A stretch of 64,000 nt of DNA from Anagrus nilaparvatae (taxonomy: Eukaryota > Arthropoda > Insecta > Hymenoptera > Mymaridae). The translations under genes were made by a program, and so were the position numbers. The notes beneath the pieces are model-generated. The model ran no database searches. It saw only the letters and a program-made list of their open reading frames with translations, and had not been told where the DNA came from. Every line of letters begins with the position of its first letter. The stretch's first letter is position 1. Below, piece by piece: positions 1 through 10,202 of this stretch. Where the stretch lies: contig JAKSXM010000014.1 of assembly GCA_022575985.1 (NCBI GenBank), forward strand, positions 4,898,001 to 4,962,000, given 5' to 3'.

Positions 1-180
1 TATTCTATGATTTTCAAAATTTGGAAATATTTATTTTTTAAAATGTATTTAAAAATTTGTTTTATTTGCTACACTTTATCAAAACAATTAAATATTTTAA
101 GAAAAATGACAAAAGTAAAAAAATATTGAATTTTAATTTAAAAAAATGTTTTTAAACATAAAAAGTGTATATAACATTAA

Positions 181-1410
181 TAAACAAATTAGACAAAAGC
201 TTGAAACTTTCACAAAAGATAGTCCTCCTTTTCTATCTACTCCATTTTAAAATTTTTGCCAGAAAATAATGATATAAAAATATTTTTGTCTACCGATTTA
301 GAGAAAGCGAAGAAAATTAAATCTCAAATATTCTAATAACCAAATGAGATAAAAGCTTGAAATTTTTACAAAAGATTCTAATGATGAGTTCGAGGATGAG
401 TTACTAGAACTTAAACTAATCCTTAGTTTTTATTTTCTACATTTTATTACTTTAGTAGAAAAAAATTTTGTTTCAAAAACACTACTGATATTATAAGACT
501 GAAGAAAATGAATACTATATAATATTTTAAGAACTAAATAAAAAAAAAAGCTTTCAATTTTCTCAAATGATTATTATAATAGCTATGAAGAAGAAAAAGT
601 AGTCCTTGTTTTTCTACCCGCTACAGTTAAATACCTCTAAAATTTTCAAGCTTTTATCTCATTAAGTTATTATAATTATTACATTTCATTTTTTTCACTT
701 TCTCTGTATCGTTAGGTAAGAATGTTTTTAAAATAGAATTTTTTTCTTGTGAATTTATAAATTGGAGAAGACAAAATATTAGGACTAGATTTACTTCTTG
801 CAAGTCATCATTAGAATCTTTTGAGAAATTTTCAAGCTTTTATCTCATTTGGTTATTAAAATATTAGAGATTTCATTTTCTTCGCTTTCTCTATATCGGT
901 AGGTAAGAAATTCTTTTAAAACAGAACTTTTTTCTGTTGAAACTATAAACTGAATCAGATAAAATATGAGGACTAGATTTACTTCTTGCAAGTCATAATT
1001 AGAATCTTTTGAAAAATTTTCAAGCTTTTATCTCATTTGGTTATTAAAATATTAGAGATTTCATTTTCTTCGCTTTCTCTATATCGGTAGGTAAGAAATT
1101 CTTTTAAAACAGAACTTTTTTCTGTTGAAATTATAAACTAAATCAGATAAAATATGAGAACTAGATTTACTTCTTGCAAGTCATCATTAGAATCTTTTGA
1201 GAAAATTTCAAGCTTTTATCTCATTTGGTTATTAAAATATTTGAGATTTCATTTTCTCTATATCGGTAGATAACAAATGTTTTAATATCATAATTATTTG
1301 CTGGCAAAAATTTTTAAATGGAGTAGATAAAAAATGTGGACTAGTTTTACTTCTTGTAAGCCATAATTAGAACCTTTGGTTATTAATATTAGAGATACCA
1401 AGAATTTTCC
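181..1410. repeat. 188-bp satellite with an orientation switch
   Basis: Units beginning near 647, 833, 1021 and 1209 repeat every 186-188 bases and share the blocks CAAGCTTTTATCTCATT, a CGCTTTCTCTATATCGGTAGGTAAG-like block and a 'gactagatttacttcttgcaagtcat' block. From about 190 to 600 the same blocks occur in reverse complement (for example gcttgaaatttttacaaaagat near 355 and gagaaagcgaag near 301), so the array is head-to-head with the turning point near 600-645. No coding potential is seen. Bases 1-180 before it are plain AT-rich DNA with nothing recognisable. Confidence 0.85.
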
Positions 1411-1653
1411 TTCGTTATAAACTTTTTATACCGCACGGGTCTCTAGAAGAGGGTTTCGGTTTCACAAAAATATACATTTTTTTTATCTATATTTTAATAA
1501 AATCTTATAAAATAAATTATAAAATATCTTTCTCTTATACTTAAACATAAAAGAAAATAAATATGTAAATAAAATTAAGAAAAATAAGGAATTTATATTT
1601 ATTTATTAAGGAAATACGCAATTACCCACACACATACACACATACATACACAC

Positions 1654-2718
1654 CAGTGTTTTTTTTAAGGAAATTTTAGAACTGCGCAAATCACAAAAAG
1701 GGGAGGGGGAATGGGGAAAAAAGGGGGGAATACTAATTTTGCCTATTTATCATCAAGTTATGATTCTATGCTATTTATTTACAAAATGTTATCTCTTTAA
1801 ATTTTTAAAATGGTACCTCAAAAATTACTTTTTATTAAATTTATTGAACATGTAAATAGGTCAATATGAAGTGCATACAGTTTGGATTTTCGAGTCTCAG
1901 AATGTACTCCAAAGTATAATTTCTAAACATTTTTTAGTCCGCAACAAGTTTTTGACGTCAAAAACTATCCAATTTTTGATATTTTTAACACTGAATTTAG
2001 CTCATAACTTTTTGCCTTAAAAAAATAATTCAAAATAACTGATTCCATCGTTTTTAGCGACCAAAAAAAATACGAAATACCCCCCGAAATTTTATTTTTA
2101 TGTTGCCTTTTAAGTTTAGTAGCTTTAGTCCCTCCCGACGTTCCTGCTGAGCCCATTTTCAAAAATCGAAAATGCTTTGGCGCTGTCCAACGACTAAATA
2201 TATTTAGATGCGGTTTACGTAGAACTTATTTTTTCATTAAATGACATCCAAAAACGCTTGAACACCTTAAAAAATCGAAAAGTCGATTTTTTTTTTGGCA
2301 GTCTAGAAAGTATATATAAAAAAATAATTTTTCCCAGTTTTTAGCTTTTTAGAGCCAATCCTCTATATTTAAAACGATTTTTGTTTTTAAAAATTTTTTT
2401 AAATTTTTAATTTTTGAGAAATTTGTGTTCATTAATTCTTCTCGCAAACGCGTACTTTACACTAAAATTTGTTTAAATAAAATAAAAAGACGATTAAAAA
2501 TTTTTTGGAAACTTTGGGCTTATACAAAATTTTTGTGGCCTATAGAACTCGTTTCTTTTAAAAATTAGAATTTTGGAAGCATTTTAGAATATAAAATATT
2601 TTGTATAAAAAATCAAAAAAATTTATATTTTAGGACTGCACAAACTAGGTTTTAGTACTGCACAAATTTTTTCAGAACTGCACTTTTTGTGTAGAACTGC
2701 ACGTTAAAAAAATCACTG
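1654..2718. mobile_element. hAT-type MITE nested in the 1434-3348 element
   Basis: Ends are CAGTG(T)TTTTTTTAA on the left and TTAAAAAAATCACTG on the right, short imperfect TIRs of the hAT kind (hAT elements typically begin CAG and make 8-bp target duplications). The 8-bp ATACACAC lies on both sides (1646-1653 and 2719-2726). It falls in a CA-rich microsatellite, so some chance of coincidence remains. Subterminal repeats of the motif (G)AACTGCAC occur four times near 2634-2703 and once near 1679. There is no transposase ORF. Confidence 0.7.
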
Positions 2719-2764
2719 ATACACACACACACTCACGCGCGCGCGCGCACACACACGCACAAAT
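2719..2764. repeat. CA/CG microsatellite
   Basis: Alternating purine-pyrimidine tract (ACAC...CACGCGCGCGCG...CACACACGCAC) directly after the nested hAT-type MITE. The related CA-rich stretch at 1625-1653 on the other side of the MITE is the other half of the tract it inserted into. Confidence 0.85.
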
Positions 2765-3382
2765 ATGGTCACCGTATTCTCTATTTCCATTTCACTTATT
2801 TCGATATATCCTTTAATTAAAAAAAAAAAAATGAGTCAAATTTCAACATGAAAAATTTTGTTTTTTTTTTATTTTGACGGTGTCCGTAGCTCTAAATTGC
2901 ATCAACTGAGCTCATTTTGAAGGTCTTTGATAGGCAAAAGACAGGAATTTTACAGATAGGTAATTTTTGTTATTACAAAATAATTGAATTTTAAAGTTAA
3001 AATTTAAATTTTTGTTTTCAGCATTTTTAAGTTTAAGGGTGCCTAAAGTGGGAAAAATTAATTTTAAACTCCTGCATGTGAAAGAGATTTTAAAAACGAA
3101 TTTTTTAAGACCTTGTAGACCTATTATGTTACTCAGGAACCAGAGATATGAACTTTAAAATAAAAATGAGAGAAAAAAGAGCGTGAAAAATAAGAAAAAA
3201 AAGAAAAACGACAAAAAAGGGCAAAAAAGGAGCAGCTCCGATTTTCAGCCAAACGGATTCTGATTATATTTGGTCTCTAAAATACTTCCCCTCAGTCAGA
3301 ATTTTGCGGCATTTTTGTGAAACCGAAACCCTCTTCTAGAGACCCGTGACCGGTACAAGAGATGTAATAATTTAAGTATATT

Positions 3383-3709
3383 TGTTACGCCCGAAACGAG
3401 GTAACGGCCGGTTCCGCGGAACGGGGCAGTCATCAGCCGGTTGAATTAAATTATGAATAAAATTTGATAAGTCAAACAAATTTTTTATCTTATAATTAAT
3501 CAGTATCATTCAAAAATGTATTTTAAATGTAAAAGAAATTAAATAAAAATCTTTTTTCTTAGAAATGTTTCTTATTTTCAATGTATTAATTTATTTAATT
3601 TGATGCCCCGTTCCGCGCAACCGGACGGTTTGATGTCCCATTCCGTGGAACCGGCCGGCTTACTGTCCGATTCCGCGGAACCGGCCGTTACCTCGTTTCG
3701 GGCGTAACA
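3383..3709. mobile_element. 327-bp MITE with GC-rich TIRs
   Basis: Bases 3384-3421 are a perfect inverted repeat of 3671-3708, starting GTTACGCCCGAAACGAGG. Including one extra matching base on each side the element reads TGTTACG...CGTAACA, with a candidate 4-bp target duplication TATT. The palindromic core TTCCGCGGAACCGGCCG recurs in variants near 3412, 3610, 3639 and 3670, so the TIR-proximal DNA holds repeated dyads that could be transposase-binding sites. It is non-coding, and its high GC stands out from the surroundings. Confidence 0.88.
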
Positions 3710-4386
3710 TATTGAAATTTAAACAATAATTCAATTAAAAACTTTTAAGACAAAAAGAAGAGGGTAATATTTTAAAAGGCTTAAAATAGAAAATAAATAA
3801 TACATTTTATGGTTAAAAATATTTTATTCAATTAAATTTCATTATTTTTTGATAATGAAATTTTTTCACATGATTCAATGTATATTTACTTCTCAGGCTA
3901 TTTTACTATATTTTAGAGATAAAATATTTATTTGTTTTGGTAAAGTATAGCAAATAAAAAATTTTTTAAATAGTTTTTAACAATAAATTTTTTCAATATT
4001 AAAATATCAACAAAAAGGCATAGTTGTTAGAAGACACACATCAGATGCAACTTTTAGTCACTTCTCTATTTTTTAAATAAAATATCTGAAAATATTAATA
4101 AATTGAATTTAAATTAAATAATTTAATGTGTTCATCAAAATTAAAATTAAAAATGAAAAAAAATCCGTGAAAGGGGAAGCTACGATTTTAAAATTTATTT
4201 ATTTATTTATTGAGAGTTAATTAAAATTAACAATTTAGGTATGCTTAAACGAAATAATTAAGATCTTCTTAAAAAATTTTTTTTGCTAAAAACTTTTTAA
4301 AAATTATAATAAAATTTTTTTTATTTTATTGAAATATACTGTGAAATGAATGATATCTACCAAAAAAACATTTACATGTAAAGTTA
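3710..4386. other. AT-rich stretch without recognisable feature
   Basis: Long A and T runs, many stops in all frames, no inverted or tandem structure recognised apart from short TTTA repeats near 4196-4210. Confidence 0.6.
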
Positions 4387-5165
4387 CGCAAGTGCCTATA
4401 AGAGTTGTCACTGCTTATTTATTTTATCTAGTATTTTATTAGGTAAACATTCTATTATTACTATTATTAAACACTGCGAAAGTTTTGAGATCTAAAACAA
4501 AACTCTACGCAAGTTATGTGGGCTGATTAATAAAGAAAAAAAATAATATTACTTATTAAGTAATTGATTTATTGTAGTTATATATGGAATTTAAAGTACC
4601 GGATTAAACATTCTATTATCACTAATTTTTAACACTACGAAAGTTTTGAGATCTAAAACAAAACTTCACGCAAGTTATGGAAGCTGATTAATAAAAAACA
4701 AAAAATATTAATTATAAAATTTTAAAATCTCATAAAAAAAAAAAAAATTTCACTTGCCAGGTCTACATAAATAGCCGCTTCCAATTATACCAATTTATAT
4801 GGATTAGGCCCAATAGGTCTCTCGGCGGCTAAATTTACCATACCCTTATAGTCCATTTTCATTCCTGGGGATCGATTTGTACAGCGGTATCTCATATTTT
4901 TTCGATTTAGCCCAATTGACACCAAGATATACAACTTTATCAGTTGTTTTTATACTAATGAACCCGATTTTATAATACTGTTGGAAAATTGAGGTGGTTA
5001 CAGGCAAGCTTTTTTGAGAAGCAAAACCAAAGTTATTAAAGCTGGGGACCGAAAGTTTACGAAAAAACCCAGGGAGTAAAGTTTTTCTTAAAACTCTAAT
5101 TTTAGGTCCACTCTAATACACATATACAATTATAAAAACTAACCTTTCCTGGATAGGCACTTGCG
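4387..5165. mobile_element. Possible inverted-repeat element
   Basis: The 13-base CGCAAGTGCCTAT at 4387-4399 is inverted at 5153-5165. GTTA occurs just outside both ends, although one extra base separates it on the right, so the target duplication is uncertain. The left half contains a direct duplication (see 4446-4713). The rest is moderately complex, non-coding sequence. A chance pair of inverted 13-mers cannot be excluded. Confidence 0.4.
4446..4713. repeat. Direct duplication, about 108-bp unit
   Basis: The block beginning AACATTCTATTAT at 4446 recurs at 4607 (161 bases apart). Both copies share a long block around GAAAGTTTTGAGATCTAAAACAAAAC and a 'gctgattaataaa' end, with several substitutions. 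No coding role is seen. Confidence 0.8.
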
Positions 5166-5392
5166 CGTTATAGTGTAAACTTACGAAGAATTTGAAATAT
5201 ATAAAAACATCAAAATAAACAAAAATAAAATCCTAAATGATAAATTAATATTAAATAAAAGTATGTTATTTGATAAATTTATATAATTTACAATCTTATT
5301 ATCCATTTACTTTAATTTTATATAAAAGTTCAATAAACTAAAGAATATACACATGCAATATTTATATACTTTTGTTATTATTATCATTATAT

Positions 5393-5608
5393 TATATGGG
5401 TAAATTTAAATGAAGTGAGTGCGATTTGTATGTTCGGGTCTTCAAAACTGCCCCAAAGTGTTTTTTTCTACAAGTACTACCAAAAATAAGTAATCAGCCC
5501 AATTTTTAGCCTCCCAGAGCGAAATCTCGATTTTTGGCAGCCATTTAAGTGTTTTTGACTGTCGGAAAAATGTAAGAAAAATAAGTCATAATTTTTTTTA
5601 TTATTGCT
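5393..5608. mobile_element. Foldback element, left terminal part
   Basis: Reads from TATATGGGTAAATTTAAATG and matches, in reverse complement, 13553-13768 on the other side of a 7.1-kb insertion. The arm holds the markers 'caaaactgccccaaagt', 'agcctcccagagcgaaatc' and 'ttgactgtcg'. The match to the right-hand arm stops exactly at the insertion point and resumes at 12752, so this is one half of a split element. Other copies of the family lie at 62.87-64.0 kb and, in part, 53.59-53.93 kb. Confidence 0.85.
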
Positions 5609-6587
5609 TGAAGCACTCACCCATGGGGTCTGGTAACATATATATTTTACCTGAAAATTAAACAGGGTAAGGTATGGCTTGTTGAGGGTGGTTGATAAGA
5701 AATAAATTGTCACACTGAGGTTTATGATTTAAAATTAATATTGTTTATAATGTTTATTAAATTTTTTACATTGATTTTTATTTAGTTTTATTGATACATA
5801 GATATTTTTAATTTTTATATAATTAAACGAATATCTTGTAATTTTAATTTATGAAATAAACGATTTATTATTTTTCTTTATAATAATTGTGATAATAGGT
5901 TTTAATAAACAGGTAATATGAATTTTAATTGAACGAACGTATTTACAAACTTAAATGATAATAATAACCTAATATCAAGAATCTAAATAATACTGGATGC
6001 TTATATTTGATTTATTTTTTATAACAAGTAAATTTATTTAATTTATTATTTCATTAACTAAATAATTTTATTTATTATTTTAATTAGTTTGTTATTTGAA
6101 TCTTTAACGTTTTTCTTTATTAAATTTTATACATAAAATCTACAAATCACGTGTTCGTGCGATCTACAAATAACGTGTGCAAATAATAGTACAGCTATTG
6201 CTTTTCTTAAACAGGAAAATCAACGGTTAACAGAAAAAATACAAAATCAGCAAACCTGTACCAATTCCACTAGAACATCTTTACTTGCATCAACACATCA
6301 ATACAGCAGTGCAGTCACCAGTAGCAGAAATCAGAGTAATAATAACTCAAGCTTAAGAAATAATACTAATATTACTAACATTCACACAAAAAATAATAAT
6401 AATTCAATTAATAATAATAATTTACATACCAATAGTATTATATCTAATAATAATAATGCAGATGTAATTAATAGTACAAATTATAATAACAATAATAATA
6501 ATTACACTAGTTTATTTTAATAATGATATTAATCAACGTGATCTTAGAAATATTGACTCTAGTGATAATATTAAGCGTAATTTTAAT

Positions 6588-7895
6588 ATGAATCTCATTA
6601 ATAATAATAATAATAGTAATAATAACAGTAAACACATACCCAGGGAGGAAGTGCCGTTATTCAGCGAGGACGAGATGGCGAAGGCCATCAAGTTCATGAA
6701 AAATGGCAAGGCGCCGGGGCCGGACGGGATATCAGTGGAAGTGCTCAAACGAGCGGTTAAAATAATCCCTGGTATCCTGTTAAGCATGTTTAATGCATGC
6801 TTGGTGGCGGGAGTGTTTCCAAGGCAGTGGAAGGTGGCACGTCTCGTGCTGGACCTGTGGAATGCCTTTTACGATGGCCTGTTGCGCGTTCACCTCCCGG
6901 AAGGAGCATCTCTGATCGGGTACGCGGACGACGTGGCTCTGACCATCACCGGCAGGGACATGCAGGTAACCCAGGAGAGGTTGAATCTAGTCATGATACA
7001 GATCAACCTCTGGATGGGCGAGCACGGGCTCCAGCTCGCGATCCCAAAAACGGAGATCGTACTGCTGACTCGTCGAACAACAATTTCCACAGACATCGAT
7101 GTAAATGTCGATGATGGTGGAAACCCTCATACGATCCAAGCCAAGACATCGTTTAAATACCTGGGAGTTCTGCTTGATAACAAGCTGAACTTCTGGGAAC
7201 AATTTTAGAAGTCGAGTGAGAAGGCCGCGTCGATCGCATCCTCCTTGTCAAGGCTCATGGCCAACATAGGAGGGCCCAAACCCGGGAAGCGAAGATTGTT
7301 GATGTCCGTTGTCAACTCTGTCCTGCTTTACGGATCTGAGATCTGGGCGGATATCACCAAATTTGATAAGCACATACATAAAATATCGTCTGTGCAGCGG
7401 CAAGCGGCCCTGAGGATCGCCTGCGCGTACCATACGGTATCGCTCGAGGCGATCCAGGTAGTAGCATCGGTCATACCCATTGACCTGCTAGCGTTGGAGC
7501 GGAAATACATTTAAGATAGTGTAGAGGACCGCGAAGTGGCATCCACTTGCGCCCGCTCCAGCTCCATGGAAAAATGGCAGAAACGGTGGGAAAAGGACGA
7601 AGAGGAAAATGCCCGATGGACTCGCAGACTGATTTCAGATCTGCAGGCATGGACTGGACGACAACATGGGGAGGTGGATTTTTACCTCACCCAATTTTTA
7701 ACTGGACACGGGTATTTCCGTGTCATGTTAAAACATCGGCACAAGGTGGCAACAGAGGAGTGCTTGCACCAGCCCAGGCGTGATGGATACAGTGGAGCAC
7801 ACTTTCTTCGAATGTGTGCGCTACATGGAAGGGCGCCCGCTCTTCCCGATTTGGAGACCAGAGACGGTGGTCCCGGAAATGCTACGGAGTTCTGA
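6588..7895 (+). pseudogene. R1-like LINE ORF2 remnant (RT), internally deleted
   Basis: Starts inside the host LINE's Asn-rich frame and reads straight into R1-like RT sequence (KAPGPDGISVEVLKRA, VFPRQWKVARLVL). It then jumps directly to the palm region with the YADD motif (GYADDVALTITG, about 6918-6953). The fingers/palm part between, normally well over 100 residues with the first catalytic Asp and the PQGS motif, is missing, so no active RT can be made. Stops occur at 7206 and 7512, and frame changes follow. The thumb (FKYLGVLLDNKLNF) and a C-terminal HTFFEC-type segment near 7795 are recognisable. The protein would nick DNA and reverse-transcribe LINE RNA in the parent family; this copy cannot. 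The in-frame fusion to the Asn tract looks accidental. Confidence 0.85.
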
Positions 7896-8276
7896 AAATT
7901 GGTAAAAAGTAGCAGAGTACGTAAGGCCACCTTGTTGAAGAAAAAAGAGGAGGGCTTTCTATCGTATATTGCTCTCCTGTCACTAGGCTGGGGGAAGGCA
8001 GCGGCCAGTTGCCTAGGCTGCGCGTCCCAAACTGAAGTTATACCTGAAAAGGGAGTTCCGGTTTGGGGCAAACAAGCGCAGGGGGGTTTATAGCGTGTTT
8101 ATCCAGTAAGAATCTGGGGCGTAGCCGGCGACCGCGTTCGCCGGTAGTCTCCCAGTTGTACACTTTGTGCAACTGGGCGGTCATGGAAATTTGCGGGTCT
8201 TTAAGGCCCGCAAACACTCCATGGCTGATGCAAGATTCACAAAATTCCTTTGACAAAAAAAAAAAAAAATAAAAAA
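6638..8276 (+). mobile_element. R1-like LINE insertion, 5'-truncated and internally deleted
   Basis: A GC-rich island in AT-rich DNA, flanked by a 17-bp target duplication AATAACAGTAAACACAT (6621-6637 and 8277-8293) and ending in an A-rich tail just before the right copy: a standard target-primed LINE insertion. Coding matches to an R1-clade ORF2 run through most of it. It interrupts ORF1 of another LINE. Its different base composition and intact duplication suggest it is younger than its host element. Confidence 0.9.
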
Positions 8277-9060
8277 AATAACAGTAAACACATTAGCTTA
8301 TACAATAATAACCATAGTATACAAAAAGCATATACAGCATCCTGCATTGATAATACCATTTCATCGTCCCTAAATAACCATCTATTACCACCTGGATATG
8401 CAGTTCCGGTTGAGAGTAGGGAAGTATTTATCCCGGGGTTCATGAAAGTTAACAATGAACATAATATGACATGTTTATCTTTTTCTATATTAAACTCATT
8501 ACAACCCTCTCTCAACTGTTCTGATATCTGTGAGGTAAGAGAGGCCTGAACTAAATTTTCAACAACAGCTGCTAATCAATCCAAAAATAATTTCACCTCA
8601 ATTATTGTACGACTTAGATCATCTCCTGATCTAGTTCGTAGGATCATTATAGCTAGAAAAGCTTTTAATAATAATTACTTTTCAACAGCCGATATTAATC
8701 TTAATTTATTAAACTCTGAACTTGCCAGTTCTCTCCCAAGCAGTAGAATCTTTATTAATGAAGTCCTCTCTCCTAGTGATCATTTGCTTTACCTATCAAT
8801 AAAAGATACTGCTAAAAAACTAGGATTCAAATATGTTTGGTACTGCACTGGCAAATTCTTAGTCCGATGGAATGATAATAATCGGTCTCACTCAATAAAA
8901 TCAATATCTGATTTACAAACAATAACTAACTCCCTGGGTAATTCCAGATCTGGTACTCAATCAATGCCCACCTTAGTTGAACATCCGCAGACTAGCAGTT
9001 CCAATGAATATGCTACTAATCCCAACAAAAATTTACAACTAGACAACAACCCTTTAACAG

Positions 9061-10202
9061 CCTCAAAGGGCTTAAAAATTGGCTTCTTAAATGCCAATTC
9101 TTTAAAGAAGCATATATGGGATTTTCGTCAATACTTAATTGACGAAAATTCCTATGACATATTCGGTGTTGCTGAAACTAAATTGGGCCCAGAAGTGGAT
9201 AATAACATCATTCAAATACCCGGCTATAGCACAGTACGCCAAGATCGTAATATAAGAGGTGGGGGGGGGATGTTCTATTATACATTAAGGAACATCTAAA
9301 GGCCAAGTTACTGTATACATCAAAAACTAAACATCCAAGGAAGCCCCTTAAGCCAGAATATATATTTTGTTCAGTCTGGGAGGGAACATCTACTTCTACA
9401 CTAATTGTTCTAGTTTATCGTCCACCAGATGTATCTTTTAGGCCAGATAGACAACTAATTGAATTACTGCGATCCACATCCTCAAATTTCAGGCATAAAG
9501 CTGTAATTGGTGACTGGAATGCAGACATACTTACTCCAGACGACTCTGACACACGTTTTCTTACTAACATCATGACTGAGCTATCAATGAAACTTATAAA
9601 TACTGGCCCATTTCATCACACCACTAAGCGCACAAAAATAAACAATAGCGTACAAACTAATACAGATGATTTAACTTATACTCAACTGACTGATAATGAT
9701 GTATCATTGTATAATATGGATTTACTTACCAATGATGAACAGTTTGATAACATAAAAGATACTTGGATAGACTCAATCTTTCTTGATGAATGTGATTCTA
9801 TAATTAGTTATAATCGGTTACAACCACCTTTTCCGAACAGACGTGACATCATAACGGCTACCATAGACATTTTTTATCCATTAACATCAATTGAAAGCCA
9901 CACCTATAAAAGTATCAATAAAGTCACATAGTGAGCAAGACTGGTCTATTTTTTCTACTGGAAAATATAATGCTGAACAAGGACTTACACAACTGACAGA
10001 AAATCTACAGAAAGCTATAAACACCCTTGCCCCAGACAAAACAATAAATCCAAAATAATCACTTTATCCATGGATTGATACAGACATCAAGTTAATCATC
10101 TAAAAAGGGACTCTACTCGCAGACATTATAAGAGGACAGGCTCAAGACAACTATATGATGAATATCTTAGCTTGGCCCACTTGGTAGAGAAAAAATCTGA
10201 GA
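9061..10202 (+). pseudogene. LINE ORF2 endonuclease domain (APE type), broken
   Basis: N-terminal half of ORF2 of the host LINE, an apurinic-like endonuclease that would nick the target. Seen: LKIGFLNANSLKKHI (first Asn), YDIFGVAETKLG (catalytic Glu), and, after a frameshift at the G run near 9260-9269, VLVYRPPD and IGDWNADIL (the Asp/Asn pair near 9510-9535), then TWIDSIFLDE near 9761. The frame changes again around 9640 and after 9931. It is continuous in frame with ORF1 upstream (8784-9299 has no stop), so ORF1 and ORF2 are fused or separated only by lost signals. The clade is not certain; the layout fits I/jockey/CR1-type elements. Confidence 0.75.

Larger units (their letters stand above)
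1434..3348. mobile_element. Non-autonomous DNA transposon with 38-bp perfect TIRs
   Basis: The first 38 bases (1434-1471) are the exact reverse complement of 3311-3348; the TIR starts CACGGGTCTCTAGAAGAGGG. The flanks carry a candidate 4-bp target duplication ACCG (1430-1433 and 3349-3352). The interior is AT-rich and non-coding and contains a second nested element. The superfamily cannot be decided from 4 bp and this TIR alone. Without the nested insertion the element would be about 0.85 kb. Confidence 0.85.
6194..9060 (+). pseudogene. LINE ORF1, Asn-rich with FP25K-like C-terminal domain, split by an R1-like insertion
   Basis: Likely the nucleic-acid-binding ORF1 protein of a non-LTR retrotransposon. 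6194-6517 reads as an open frame with a short Gln/Glu/Lys segment (LKQENQRLTEKIQNQ, coiled-coil-like) followed by a long Asn-rich tract; the frame stops at 6518 and continues after a frameshift to 6637. A second LINE interrupts it at 6638-8276. From 8294 the frame resumes, meets a stop at 8547 and continues to about 9060. Residues around RSSPDLVRRIIIARKAFN and KYVWYCTGKFLVRW resemble the baculovirus FP25K-like domain found at the C-terminus of ORF1 in some insect LINEs; this is a family resemblance from memory, not a search. No CCHC knuckles are visible. Two breaks besides the insertion make it a pseudogene. The true start is not identifiable. Confidence 0.65.

Noticed and set aside
5477..5713. 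78-residue minus-strand frame
   Set aside because: Foldback arm sequence running across the insertion boundary; not preserved in other copies.
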